Source: Polyangiaceae bacterium (lineage in GTDB: Bacteria; Myxococcota_A; Polyangia; Polyangiales; Polyangiaceae). Taken from it: 35,692 nucleotides of DNA. The translations under genes were made by a program, and so were the position numbers. Numbering within the stretch: the stretch's first letter is position 1; each line of letters begins with the position of its first letter. Location: assembly GCA_025937895.1 (NCBI GenBank), contig JAICQL010000064.1, forward strand, positions 1-35,692, read 5' to 3'. The notes beneath the pieces were generated by a model. It searched no databases. It had not been told where the DNA came from and worked only from the letters and a program-made list of their open reading frames with translations. Below, piece after piece: positions 1 through 8,050 of this stretch.

Positions 1-549
1 GCGCAGGGCGAGCAAGCCGCGCAGCCGCTGGAGGCAGCGGAGGCCGAGGCACTTCAAGACGAGGCAGCGCAGCTGGACGCGAGTGAGCTGGCGGCAGCCG
101 AGGCAGAGGCAGCCGAAACCGGTGAAGCTCAGTCGGAGGCAGCCGAGGCACCGGCTCAGGCTGAGACAGCCGAGGATGAGGCAGCCCAGGCACCGGCTCA
201 GGCAGAGGCAGCTCCGCCGGAGCTGGATGAGCCCGAACGGGCACAGGCCTCCGATGAGAGCTACGCCGTGGCACGCCGGCTGGCCCCACAGGCTGCGCTG
301 GTGCGCGCGTTTCTCGGCGGCGAGGACGCGGACCGCCTGCGCCGACTGGTGCTCGAGCAGCGCAGCCGGGCTGCTCGCGGCCGCAGCAGCAAGGAGGTCT
401 TGCTGTCGAGCGAGGCGCGTGCGGCGGCTGCGAGTGAAGCGCGAGAGTGGGCCGAGCTGTACGAGGCGCCCGAGTTTGGTTCGCTGCAGCACGACCTGCT
501 GCGCCTGCGCACCTTCATGAGGACGCGGATACGCAGGACCGCCTCCTGA
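1..549 (+). CDS. C-terminal part of an Ala/Glu/Gln-rich protein (5' end outside window)
   Basis: The first reading frame is open from base 1 to a TGA at 547-549, so this is the 3' end of a gene that starts to the left. The first ~85 visible residues are low complexity, made of imperfect repeats of the kind EAAEAEA and APAQAEA, acidic and without hydrophobic segments. The last ~95 residues are a more ordinary, charged and probably helical domain containing LVRAFLGGEDADRLRRLV and ending in a basic tail (MRTRIRRTAS). No family is recognised. The layout suggests a flexible acidic linker followed by a small helical domain, but no function can be assigned. The frame is supported by continuity and by strong G/C bias at third codon positions. 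Confidence 0.7.
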   Translation, partial: AQGEQAAQPLEAAEAEALQDEAAQLDASELAAAEAEAAETGEAQSEAAEAPAQAETAEDEAAQAPAQAEAAPPELDEPERAQASDESYAVARRLAPQAALVRAFLGGEDADRLRRLVLEQRSRAARGRSSKEVLLSSEARAAAASEAREWAELYEAPEFGSLQHDLLRLRTFMRTRIRRTAS

Positions 550-583
550 AACAGGCAGCCCCCGCCTGATGCGCGCGGCGCAG

Positions 584-1018
584 CTACACCAGCTGCAGCA
601 GCTTCTGTAGCTTGCGCCGCGGCTCGAGCAGATCAGCGAGGGTATGGCGATCCAGCTCGGATAGAAACTGCTCCGTGGCGCTCGCGAGCACGAGCTTCAG
701 CCGGCACGCGGGGACGATCACGCAGGGCGCCTCGCCCGAGCGCAGGCAAGGCACCACCCCTAGATCGGCCTCCACCTGGCGGACCACGGTGCCGATGCGG
801 ATCTCCTCCGGCGGCTTCGCCAGCCGGGCTCCACCCGCCTTGCCGCGCACCGTCTCCACGTAGCCGAGCGCCGCGAGGCCGGTCACGATCTTGAGCAGGT
901 GGTGAACCGAGATGCCATAGGCATCGCTGAGCTGCCCCACGGTCACCTTGTCGGGGGCGACCGTGCCGAGCCCAATCAACGTGCGCAGAGTGTAGTCCGT
1001 GTACGCCGTGAGCTGCAT
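584..1018 (-). CDS. nsrR: NsrR-type Rrf2 family nitric-oxide-sensing repressor
   Basis: A 144-residue Rrf2-family regulator. It begins MQLTAYTDYTLRTLIGL, the typical NsrR N-terminus, and has a winged helix-turn-helix at about residues 24-67 (VGQLSDAYGISVHHLLKIV, then the wing GKAGGARLAK). Three cysteines at C91, C99 and C105 match the cluster ligands of NsrR proteins, which bind an Fe-S cluster that is destroyed by nitric oxide, releasing the DNA. It is the last gene of a minus-strand operon, 21 bp after the reductase gene, so it probably regulates its own expression and that of the hemoglobin and reductase through the inverted repeat at 2485-2509. IscR or RsrR would be the alternatives, but Cys spacing and N-terminal sequence favour NsrR. 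Family assignment is strong; NO as the signal follows from the family. Confidence 0.88.
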   Translation of the reverse strand: MQLTAYTDYTLRTLIGLGTVAPDKVTVGQLSDAYGISVHHLLKIVTGLAALGYVETVRGKAGGARLAKPPEEIRIGTVVRQVEADLGVVPCLRSGEAPCVIVPACRLKLVLASATEQFLSELDRHTLADLLEPRRKLQKLLQLV

Positions 1019-1039
1019 CAGACCATCAGCGTGCTCCCA

Positions 1040-2020
1040 TCACGCTCGAGCACCCAGCGCCACGAAGGCGTCGGCATGGATCTGCGAGAGCGGCACCCCG
1101 GACAGGTAGAAGGTCTTTTGCAGCGCGCGAACCAGCTCCGCGTTGCCGCACAGAAACACTCGTTCCTGAGCTCGCGGCGGGCCGTCTGCGGCGATGGCGG
1201 CGGCCAGCGGCTGGAAGCGGATGGCGCTGCCTGCCGTGCTCACCTCGAGCTCGTTGCCGTCGAGCACGCTACCCGTGACGCGCAGGTTGGGATGAGCCTG
1301 CTGCAGCGCGCTGACCTCATCCCAGAGATACAGCCCACTGCGCCGTACACTGCCATGATACAGCCGAATGGGGCCGCGGTGGCCGGCAGCCAGCGCCGCA
1401 CGCACGATGCCCAGCAGCGGCGCCAGACCCGTGCCTGAGCCAGCCAGACACAGCGGTCGATCCTGCTCGCCCGCCAGATAGTGGCACTCGCCGAAGGGGC
1501 CGCGCAGCAGCACCGCCTCGCCCACGGCCGACTCCAGCCACGTGCTCATGGCGCCACCCGGCTGCAGCGCCACGTGCAGCTCGATGGCGCTGCCGGGCAG
1601 GGACGCGATCGAGTAAGCACGGCGCAGGCCATCCGCGGGCCGCTCGAGGTGAACGAACTGGCCCGCCTGGTGCGCGAGCCCCGCCGGTGCGGACAGGAAT
1701 GCACGCAGCACGCCCGCGCTCAGCCGCTCCACCCGCTCGATCCGGGACGCATGTGGCTCACCGCCCCCGCAGCGCTCGATCTCGAGAGCCTCGGTGGGCA
1801 AGCACTGGCACGCCAGGAACAGACCCTGCTGCCGGTGCGACTCTTTCAAGCCCCGCTGGGCCGCGGCTGGCACTGCGCCGCGCTTTGCCTTCACCATGCA
1901 GCCCCTGCACACGCCGCGCCGGCAATAGGCGGGCAAGGTCAGCCCGTGACGTTCGATGCCCTGCAGCACCGTCTCCTCGGGCGCGAGCTCGATCGAGTCC
2001 CCTTCAAATTGTACTAACAT
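1040..2020 (-). CDS. [2Fe-2S] ferredoxin / FAD / NAD(P)H oxidoreductase
   Basis: A 326-residue electron-transfer flavoprotein. Residues 1-85 are a plant-type ferredoxin domain with ligands C33, C38, C41 and C71 (C-X4-C-X2-C-X29-C). An FAD-binding barrel follows with RAYS at 134-137, then an NAD(P)-binding domain with GSGTGLAP at 194-201 and a C-terminal CGNAELV segment. The order ferredoxin-FAD-NAD is that of multicomponent oxygenase reductases. The ATG lies 6 bp after the stop of the truncated hemoglobin gene, so the two are co-transcribed and probably translationally linked. The natural inference is that it feeds electrons from NAD(P)H to the globin heme, doing the job of the C-terminal half of flavohemoglobin (Hmp). 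A reductase for a phenol- or toluene-type oxygenase is the alternative, but no oxygenase gene is nearby. Confidence 0.85.
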   Translation of the reverse strand: MLVQFEGDSIELAPEETVLQGIERHGLTLPAYCRRGVCRGCMVKAKRGAVPAAAQRGLKESHRQQGLFLACQCLPTEALEIERCGGGEPHASRIERVERLSAGVLRAFLSAPAGLAHQAGQFVHLERPADGLRRAYSIASLPGSAIELHVALQPGGAMSTWLESAVGEAVLLRGPFGECHYLAGEQDRPLCLAGSGTGLAPLLGIVRAALAAGHRGPIRLYHGSVRRSGLYLWDEVSALQQAHPNLRVTGSVLDGNELEVSTAGSAIRFQPLAAAIAADGPPRAQERVFLCGNAELVRALQKTFYLSGVPLSQIHADAFVALGARA

Positions 2021-2026
2021 GCAAGG

Positions 2027-2389
2027 TCAGCGGTTGAGCACGTCGTTCTTCACGGACAGCGCGACCTGAGCCACGCGCTCGATCAGCTGCGGCGCCACGT
2101 TCAGCGACTGGAGCGTGCCGCCCAGATGTTCCATCACGGCATCGAAGTCAGTCTCGCGCAGACCCATGCGCGCATGGGCGTTCCTCATGTCGCGGCCGCT
2201 GTACGCGTTCGGACCGCCGAACGCGAAGGTCAAGAATGCCTTCTGCTTCTCGCGCTGCACGTCCATGTCCACCGACTCGAAGTGGTGAGCGATGCGCTCG
2301 TCGGCCAGCACTCGACGATAGAAGATGTCCACTGCGGCATCGACGGCGGCTTCACCCCCGATGAGCTGGTATAGCGATGGGTCGTTCAC
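2027..2389 (-). CDS. glbN: group I truncated hemoglobin (HbN type)
   Basis: A 120-residue protein, the normal length for a group I truncated globin. It starts NDPSLYQLIGGEAAV like cyanobacterial and mycobacterial GlbN. Tyr24 sits at position B10 (DIFYRRVL), the GGP turn is at 58-60, and His72 in AHARMGL is the proximal F8 heme ligand. Group I truncated globins oxidise NO to nitrate using bound O2 and need a reductase; that reductase is the next gene. The start is a GTG at 2387-2389 with AGGAG six bases upstream. It is first in the operon globin-reductase-nsrR, with about 100 nt of leader downstream of a promoter that overlaps a probable NsrR operator. O2 storage is an alternative role, but the context favours NO detoxification. 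Confidence 0.9.
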   Translation of the reverse strand: MNDPSLYQLIGGEAAVDAAVDIFYRRVLADERIAHHFESVDMDVQREKQKAFLTFAFGGPNAYSGRDMRNAHARMGLRETDFDAVMEHLGGTLQSLNVAPQLIERVAQVALSVKNDVLNR

Positions 2390-2484
2390 TGTGATCTCCT
2401 GACAGCTCGCCGCGCTCCTGGTGCGGCGAAGTAGGCTTCCTGCCGCCGGCTCGCGCGGCTCTTCAGCGCTCAGCGCCGTAACTT

Positions 2485-2509
2485 AAACTGGTATCTCAAA
2501 TACCAGTTT
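2485..2509 (-). promoter_or_regulatory. 25-bp inverted repeat, probable NsrR operator
   Basis: Perfect 10-bp arms, AAACTGGTAT and ATACCAGTTT, surround CTCAA. Read around the centre this is (C)TGGTATYT-N-AAATACCA(G), close in length, spacing and A/T core to the published proteobacterial NsrR pattern ATGYATTT-N-AAATRCAT. It lies 96 bp upstream of the globin start, and the only DNA-binding protein gene in the operon is the NsrR-like one. That NsrR binds here is inference. Confidence 0.7.
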
Positions 2510-2524
2510 GAAGATGTGTGTCAA
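2497..2524 (-). promoter_or_regulatory. Predicted sigma-70-type promoter of the globin-reductase-nsrR operon
   Basis: On the minus strand a perfect TTGACA (2524-2519) is followed after 16 bp by TATTTG (2502-2497), a weak -10 that lies within the inverted repeat at 2485-2509. A repressor on that repeat would cover the -10 element. The start point would be near 2490, giving a leader of roughly 100 nt before the GTG at 2389. Confidence 0.5.
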
Positions 2525-2621
2525 TCGCTCGCGTATCGCCCCGAGGGTGGGGTTGTGACGCGCGGCAGGGGCGCTGAGCTTGGCCCAGCGAGCGCGCTCT
2601 ATCCCTGGCTGCTGCGGGCGC

Positions 2622-3704
2622 TCACCAGCTCGCGTTGCGAGCCAGCTCGAAAGCACGCTCGGCAAACCAGAGGCCCGGTGCTGGTCCGCCCCGGCACTCG
2701 CCGTCCGACTCCCCCGGCCGCTTCACCCACAGGTAAGCGTCGAGCGCGGGGTCGTCGGTATCTGCCGTGGGAGCTCGCCCGAGGGCGCGCTCGGTGGGAT
2801 TGCACCAGTTGTCCGGCCCTGCTGCGGGGCCGTTGCCGTTGCGGCTCGAGTCGATGACGAAATACGTCTCGAGCCCGAGCCGGGTGATGAGGTCGTTGCC
2901 ATAGCGCAGCAGGTCCGCGTCGCGCTGGTAGTTGGAGACATTGAGGGTGAAGCCACGCACCTTGGCGATGCCGGCCGCGAGCAGGCGCTCCGCCATCACG
3001 CTTGCGGGCACCCAGCTCGAGTGCCCTGCGTCCAGGTACACCACGGTGGAGGGCAGCGCGCTCAGTGCCTCGGCGAAGGAGCGGAGCAGCTCCAGGCGCT
3101 CGGCTTGATCCGACTCGGACAGACACGTATCGAGCAGCGGCAGAGAGTCGGGCTCGAGCACCACCACGGCGGGCCGCTCGCCGATGGCCTGGGCAAAGGC
3201 TGCGGCCCAGTCGCGATACTCCTCGGGGTCTTGCGCTCCGCCCGCTGAATACAGGCCACAGTCGCGATTGGGCACGTGATAGGCGACCAGGACGGGCAAC
3301 GCACCGGCCTCCGCCGCCGCGCTGACGTAGCGGTCCACCTCTGCAGCGATCGTCTCGTACGGATAGCTGAACCACTCGGCGGCGGGTTGCTGGGCGATTT
3401 TCTCTGCCAGCGCCGCCTCCTCAGCGGACGAGGCGCGCAGCATCTCGGCGGCTCGGGCGGCCCACGTGCCCGGATAAACGTACAGGGGCATCGCCTCGAA
3501 GGGATTGCCGGGCGGCAACACCGTCACGGGGCGGTCCGCATCCGCGGCGTCGCTCGAGCCCGGCGCGTCACCGCTGGCTGTTGCACCGGACGTCGTATCA
3601 CCGGGCGCTGATTCCGCGCCGCTGCAGCCCATCAGCGAGAGCGCGGCGAGCGCGACGGCTGCGGCACCGCTTGCCAGGAACGTGAGCTCGGGACGCCGGC
3701 ACAT
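2622..3704 (-). CDS. Glycoside hydrolase family 6 cellulase, lipoprotein
   Basis: A 360-residue GH6 enzyme (endo- or exo-beta-1,4-glucanase, inverting). The chosen ATG at 3702-3704 gives a lipoprotein signal peptide with lipobox LMGC (Cys27), followed by a Ser/Ala/Asp-rich linker to about residue 65; a start farther upstream would bury the signal peptide. GH6 landmarks are PNRDCG with Asp148, LEPDSLP with Asp186 as probable general acid, DAGHSSWVP, IDSSRNGNGP, WCNP and the C-terminal WVKRPGESDG. No carbohydrate-binding module is present. It stands back to back with the GH3 gene, 147 bp between starts, so the two may share control. The substrate-enclosing loops cannot be judged by eye, so endo- or exo-action is open. 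Confidence 0.92.
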   Translation of the reverse strand: MCRRPELTFLASGAAAVALAALSLMGCSGAESAPGDTTSGATASGDAPGSSDAADADRPVTVLPPGNPFEAMPLYVYPGTWAARAAEMLRASSAEEAALAEKIAQQPAAEWFSYPYETIAAEVDRYVSAAAEAGALPVLVAYHVPNRDCGLYSAGGAQDPEEYRDWAAAFAQAIGERPAVVVLEPDSLPLLDTCLSESDQAERLELLRSFAEALSALPSTVVYLDAGHSSWVPASVMAERLLAAGIAKVRGFTLNVSNYQRDADLLRYGNDLITRLGLETYFVIDSSRNGNGPAAGPDNWCNPTERALGRAPTADTDDPALDAYLWVKRPGESDGECRGGPAPGLWFAERAFELARNASW

Positions 3705-3851
3705 GGAAGCTCGAATAGCGCGGCGGGCGCTCGGGGTAAAGCTGGCCGACGATGGCAGCTGCGCTGCGAGTCGAAGGGATGTGAGATTGGAGCAATCCAT
3801 GCAAATGCTGGCTGCTCGCCGGAGGACACCGGAGTAGATTGTGCTGCATTC

Positions 3852-6617
3852 ATGCAGGTTCGCGCTTCTTTTCTACTACTGGCGGTGTTGCTCGCCTGTA
3901 CGGCCAGCACCTCGAGGCCCGACGTGGAGTCTGCCGGCTCGCAGACGCCATCCCCCGCCATCGAGGCTGCCGCCGGGGCGAGCGGCGCGTCAGCGACGCC
4001 TGGCGCTCCCGCTGCCGTGGCGCCTGGCGCTTTCACTGCCGTTGCGCCGCACGTGGCGCTCCTCTCGGATGACTCCTCGCTCAGCCACGAGCAGCGTGCG
4101 GCGGCCCTGGTGGCACGCATGACCCTGGAGGAGAAGGCGGCGCAGCTGGGGCACGCAGCGCCGGCGATCCCGCGGCTGGGGCTGCCGCAGTACAACTGGT
4201 GGAATGAAGGCCTGCACGGCGTGGCGCGGGCAGGGGTGGCGACCGTCTTTCCGCAGGCGATCGGCATGGCTGCCACCTGGGACGTGGCGCTGATCCAGGA
4301 GACTGCGGACGCGATCGCCAGCGAGTTTCGCGCCAAGTACCTGGACACCGTGTCGCCGGACGGCGGGACCGAGCAGTATCGGGGCCTGACGGTCTGGTCT
4401 CCAAACGTGAACATCTTCCGCGACCCGCGCTGGGGGCGAGGGCAGGAGACGTACGGCGAAGACCCGTACCTGACCTCGCGCATCGGAGTGGCCTTCGTCC
4501 AGGGCTTGCAGGGCAGCGATCCGAAGTATCTCAAGACGGTCGCCACCCCCAAGCACTTCGCCGTGCACAGTGGCCCGGAGTCGAATCGGCACAAAGAAGA
4601 CGTGCACGTATCTCCGCAGGATCTGCACGACACCTACCTGCCCGCGTTTCGCGCGACGGTGGTCGAGGGCAAGGCCCGCAGCGTGATGTGCGCGTACAAC
4701 GCCGTCGACGGCATCCCGGCCTGCGCGAGCGAGCCGCTGCTCGAGCGCTACCTGCGCAAGAGCTGGGGCTTTCAGGGCTTCGTGGTGACGGACTGTGGCG
4801 CCGCCGCCAACATCTACCGTGAGGACGCGCTGCGCTTTGCGCCCACGCCAGAGGCGGGGGTCACGGCCGGCTTCAATGCCGGCATGGATCTCATCTGCGG
4901 GGACTACCGCAACCAGATGACCACGGACGCGCCCGCGATCGTCGCTGCGGTGCGGCAAGGGCTCCTGTCGGAAGCCGTCATCGATCGCGCGCTGCAGCGC
5001 CTCTTCACCGGCCGCTTTGCGCTGGGTCTGTTCGATCCGCCAGGGGCCGTGCCGTACTCCAGCATCAGCAAGAATGAATACGATACGCCCGCGCATCGCG
5101 CGCTGTCGCTGCGGGTGGCCAAATCCTCGCTGGTGTTGCTGAAGAATGCGGGTGGCCTGTTGCCGTTACGGCAGCCCCCCAAGGTGATCGCGGTCATCGG
5201 CCCGAACGCGGACAGCGTCGAGGCGCTCCTGGGCAACTACAATGGCATCCCATCGCAGCCCGTCACCGTGCTCGAGGGCATCCGGCGGCGTTTTCCGCAG
5301 TCGCGGGTGCTGTACGCCCAGGGGGTTGGCCTGACGGGGCCGAGGGAAGCAGCCGTCCCCGACGCCGCGCTGTGCCCCGACGCGGCCTGCAGCGCCCCTG
5401 GCCTGAAGGGAGAGCACTTCGACAGTCCCGAGCTCGCCGGTGCGCCGAGTAGCAGCCAGATCGGACCGGCGGAGCTCGCCTGGAGTGAGCGCAGGCACAC
5501 GTCGGCGCGCTGGAGCGGCACCCTGACTGCGCCCGAGACGGGCGAATATCAGTTCGGCTTCGTCAGCAACCAGGGCTATCGCATCTGGGTCGACGGCAAG
5601 CTCATCGCCAACGACTGGTCCGATCGCGATGCGCCTGCGGCGGCGGGCGGCAAGATCCGCCTGGTGGCCCAGCGCAGCTATCCGATCAAGGTCGAGGCCA
5701 TGCAGCGAGGGCGCCGGGGCGAGCAGCGGCTGGTCTGGAGCTTGCCGAGCTACCAGGGGGACGACGCTGTCGCCGCTGCACGCGAGGCGGAGCTCGTGAT
5801 CATGGTGGCCGGGCTCTCGGCGCGCATCGAGGGGGAAGAGCTGCGCTTCACGGCGCCCGGCTTTCGTGGCGGCGACCGCACGAGCATCGACCTGCCGGCG
5901 CCGCAGCAGGCGCTGCTCGGGCGGGTCGCTGCGCTGGGCAAGCCGGTGGTGCTCGTGCTCATCAATGGCAGCGCCATGGCCGTGAACTGGGCGGAGCGCC
6001 AGCTGCCCGCGATCGTGCAAGCCTGGTACCCGGGGGGAGAAGGGGGCACGGCGATCGCCGCGCTGCTCGCGGGCGACTTCAGCCCGGCGGGACGCTTGCC
6101 TGTCACCTTCTACAAGTCCGTCGAGCAGCTGCCGCCCTTCAGCGACTACTCGATGCGTGGCCGCACGTATCGTTACTTTGGCGGGGAGGCTCTGTACCCT
6201 TTTGGTTACGGCAAGAGCTTCACCACATTTACGTACCAGAACGGGCGCACCAGCGCGCCGCGCATCTCGGCCAGCGGCGCGGTCACCGTCTCCGTGGACG
6301 TGACCAACACCGGCAGCATGGCCAGCGACGAGGTCGTGCAGCTCTACGTGACCCTCGTGGGGGTGGCTGGGGCGCCACGGCGTTCGCTGCAGGGCTTTCA
6401 GCGCATTCACCTGACCCAAAACGAGAAAAAAACGGTCGAGTTTACGCTGCGCGAGCGGGCGCTCAGCTTCGTCGACGCGGCGGGCCAGCGGAAGATCGTG
6501 CCGGGGAAGATCGACGTGTGGGTAGGTGGCGGACAGCCCAGCTCGCGAGCGGGGGCGGCGAGCCCCGGCGTGCGCGCTTCCTTCGAGGTGACGGACGGGG
6601 CGCTGCTCCCCGATTGA
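3852..6617 (+). CDS. Glycoside hydrolase family 3 beta-glucosidase/beta-xylosidase with PA14 domain, lipoprotein
   Basis: A 921-residue GH3 enzyme with signal peptide and lipobox LLAC (Cys16), then an Ala/Pro-rich linker to about residue 75. The N-terminal TIM-barrel domain has NWWNEGLHGVARAG, the substrate-binding KHF at 234-236 and the nucleophile Asp314 in VVTDCGA. A PA14-type insert at about 505-625 (LKGEHFDSPEL, YQFGFVSNQGYRIWVDG) interrupts the second domain, which resumes with AWYPGGEGGTAIA and DFSPAGRLPVTFY. A fibronectin-III-like domain ends the protein. NWWNEGLHG and VTDCGA resemble the beta-xylosidase / arabinofuranosidase branch of GH3; a beta-glucosidase is also possible. It would release monosaccharides from the products of the GH6 and GH11 enzymes. 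No good Shine-Dalgarno precedes the ATG; it is chosen for the signal peptide. Confidence 0.93.
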   Translation: MQVRASFLLLAVLLACTASTSRPDVESAGSQTPSPAIEAAAGASGASATPGAPAAVAPGAFTAVAPHVALLSDDSSLSHEQRAAALVARMTLEEKAAQLGHAAPAIPRLGLPQYNWWNEGLHGVARAGVATVFPQAIGMAATWDVALIQETADAIASEFRAKYLDTVSPDGGTEQYRGLTVWSPNVNIFRDPRWGRGQETYGEDPYLTSRIGVAFVQGLQGSDPKYLKTVATPKHFAVHSGPESNRHKEDVHVSPQDLHDTYLPAFRATVVEGKARSVMCAYNAVDGIPACASEPLLERYLRKSWGFQGFVVTDCGAAANIYREDALRFAPTPEAGVTAGFNAGMDLICGDYRNQMTTDAPAIVAAVRQGLLSEAVIDRALQRLFTGRFALGLFDPPGAVPYSSISKNEYDTPAHRALSLRVAKSSLVLLKNAGGLLPLRQPPKVIAVIGPNADSVEALLGNYNGIPSQPVTVLEGIRRRFPQSRVLYAQGVGLTGPREAAVPDAALCPDAACSAPGLKGEHFDSPELAGAPSSSQIGPAELAWSERRHTSARWSGTLTAPETGEYQFGFVSNQGYRIWVDGKLIANDWSDRDAPAAAGGKIRLVAQRSYPIKVEAMQRGRRGEQRLVWSLPSYQGDDAVAAAREAELVIMVAGLSARIEGEELRFTAPGFRGGDRTSIDLPAPQQALLGRVAALGKPVVLVLINGSAMAVNWAERQLPAIVQAWYPGGEGGTAIAALLAGDFSPAGRLPVTFYKSVEQLPPFSDYSMRGRTYRYFGGEALYPFGYGKSFTTFTYQNGRTSAPRISASGAVTVSVDVTNTGSMASDEVVQLYVTLVGVAGAPRRSLQGFQRIHLTQNEKKTVEFTLRERALSFVDAAGQRKIVPGKIDVWVGGGQPSSRAGAASPGVRASFEVTDGALLPD

Positions 6618-6825
6618 GGGCAACTGCAGAAATCCAGCTCCGAGCGCAGCGGTGCCGGCAGGCGCGTTCTACGATGGCGATGCAACACCGTTTGTGCAAT
6701 CGTTTCCAGCTGGGCCGCCGCGGAGCTACCCGCTGGCGCTGACCCCGCAAATGAAAGCGTGTTCGCGAGCCTGACCGTGCGGGGGCTGGCGGGCAGCCGT
6801 CACGTCTTTAGCTAGGAGAAGCCCG

Positions 6826-7956
6826 ATGGCCTTGAGAAGACTGAGCACGAGCGCAGCAGCGATCATCGCGATCTTTGGATGTTCCGAGAGTGCGGACGAG
6901 GGCACCCCTCCGCCCCCGTTTGGCAGCATGTTGCCCAGCCAGGCATCACCGGCGCCTGGCAACGGCGGAGGCGCAATGGAGCAGACGCCGCCTTCCAGCG
7001 ATCCGGCTTCGTCCGCAAACGGGGGAGGAGCACTTCCCGTGGGGCAGGGCAACGAGGGGCAGAACCCGGACGACATCGGTATCGCCGATCCGGGCGGGTC
7101 CGGAGAACAGGCGGGCGGGAGCCAGACGGAGCCGGGCACCACGCCACCCGAGGGCATGGAGCAGCCCGGTATGGAAGCTCAGCCCCCCGCGGAGCCGCCA
7201 GCGACGGAGCAACCCCCCGCGCAGCCGCCGGCGGAGCCCGAGCCCCCGCCGCCGCCGCCACCGATCGTTCGTCCCGCGCTGAACTGCGGGGCGCCGGCTC
7301 CGGCGCTGCAGAACGGCATCCAGGGCTGTGCCGTGAACGATGGAGGCAACGTCTCCGAGCAGGACTGGTTCCTCTGGTACTCGGGCGGCAGCGGCTGCAT
7401 GACGAGCTTCGATACCCCCTCGGGCGCGTTCAGCGCCAACTGGAACAACCCGGGTGACTTCCTGGCACGCAAGGGCTTCTGGTTCGACGAGACGCAGACC
7501 TTTGACCAGATCGGCGAGATCGGCGCGGACCTGAAGTTTACCCGACAGGGCAGCGCCGGCGGCTTCTCGTTCATCGGCATCTACGGCTGGACCCTGGAGC
7601 CGCTCGTCGAATACTACATCGTCGAGGATTCCTTCGGTAACGGCCCGGCGCAGCCCTTCAACACGCAGCTGCGTGGCAACTTCACGATGGATGGCGCCAC
7701 GTACAACATCTACACCGGCGCCCGGCAGAACCAGCCCTCCATCATCGGCGACGCCAACTTCACGCAGGTCTTCAGCGTGCGGCAGAACCCCCGCCAGTGT
7801 GGCCACGTCTCCATCTCGGAGCACTTCCGGCAGTGGCAGCGGATGGGCATCGGCCTCGGCCTCGCGAAGGAAGCCAAGATCCTGGTGGAGGCGGGTGGCG
7901 GCAACGGCAGCATCAACTTCAGCCACGCCGTCGTCACGGTTACGCCGAATGACTGA
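6826..7956 (+). CDS. Glycoside hydrolase family 11 endo-1,4-beta-xylanase, lipoprotein
   Basis: A 376-residue protein. The signal peptide ends in IFGC (Cys19), a lipobox. Residues ~20-150 are a linker rich in Pro, Gly, Glu and Ala, ending in PEPPPPPPP. From about residue 154 the GH11 jelly-roll catalytic domain follows: FSANWNNPGDFLARKGF, YGWTLEPLVEYYIVEDSFG with nucleophile Glu262, YNIYTGARQNQPSI, FSVRQNPR, and acid/base Glu355 in LVEAGGGNGS. It cleaves internal bonds of xylan with retention. AGGAG lies about ten bases before the ATG. It lies 208 bp after the GH3 gene on the same strand and is closed by the terminator at 8002-8036. A lipid anchor plus a long Pro-rich spacer suggests display on the cell surface; GH11 enzymes are usually free secreted proteins. 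Confidence 0.93.
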   Translation: MALRRLSTSAAAIIAIFGCSESADEGTPPPPFGSMLPSQASPAPGNGGGAMEQTPPSSDPASSANGGGALPVGQGNEGQNPDDIGIADPGGSGEQAGGSQTEPGTTPPEGMEQPGMEAQPPAEPPATEQPPAQPPAEPEPPPPPPPIVRPALNCGAPAPALQNGIQGCAVNDGGNVSEQDWFLWYSGGSGCMTSFDTPSGAFSANWNNPGDFLARKGFWFDETQTFDQIGEIGADLKFTRQGSAGGFSFIGIYGWTLEPLVEYYIVEDSFGNGPAQPFNTQLRGNFTMDGATYNIYTGARQNQPSIIGDANFTQVFSVRQNPRQCGHVSISEHFRQWQRMGIGLGLAKEAKILVEAGGGNGSINFSHAVVTVTPND

Positions 7957-8001
7957 CTGACTCGCCGCTGGCGCCCGCGTGCCAGCGGCTCCGTGAGCTA
8001 G

Positions 8002-8036
8002 AAGAGGCAGCTCCAGCAAGGAGCTGCCTCTTTTCT
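8002..8036 (+). terminator. Intrinsic terminator after the GH11 gene
   Basis: A perfect 13-bp stem, AAGAGGCAGCTCC with GGAGCTGCCTCTT, encloses the 5-nt loop AGCAA and runs into TTCTTT. It lies 45 bp after the xylanase stop and 15 bp before the stop of the convergent aminotransferase gene. The T-run favours the plus strand. Confidence 0.88.
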
Positions 8037-8050
8037 TTGGTGCGCCCTGT

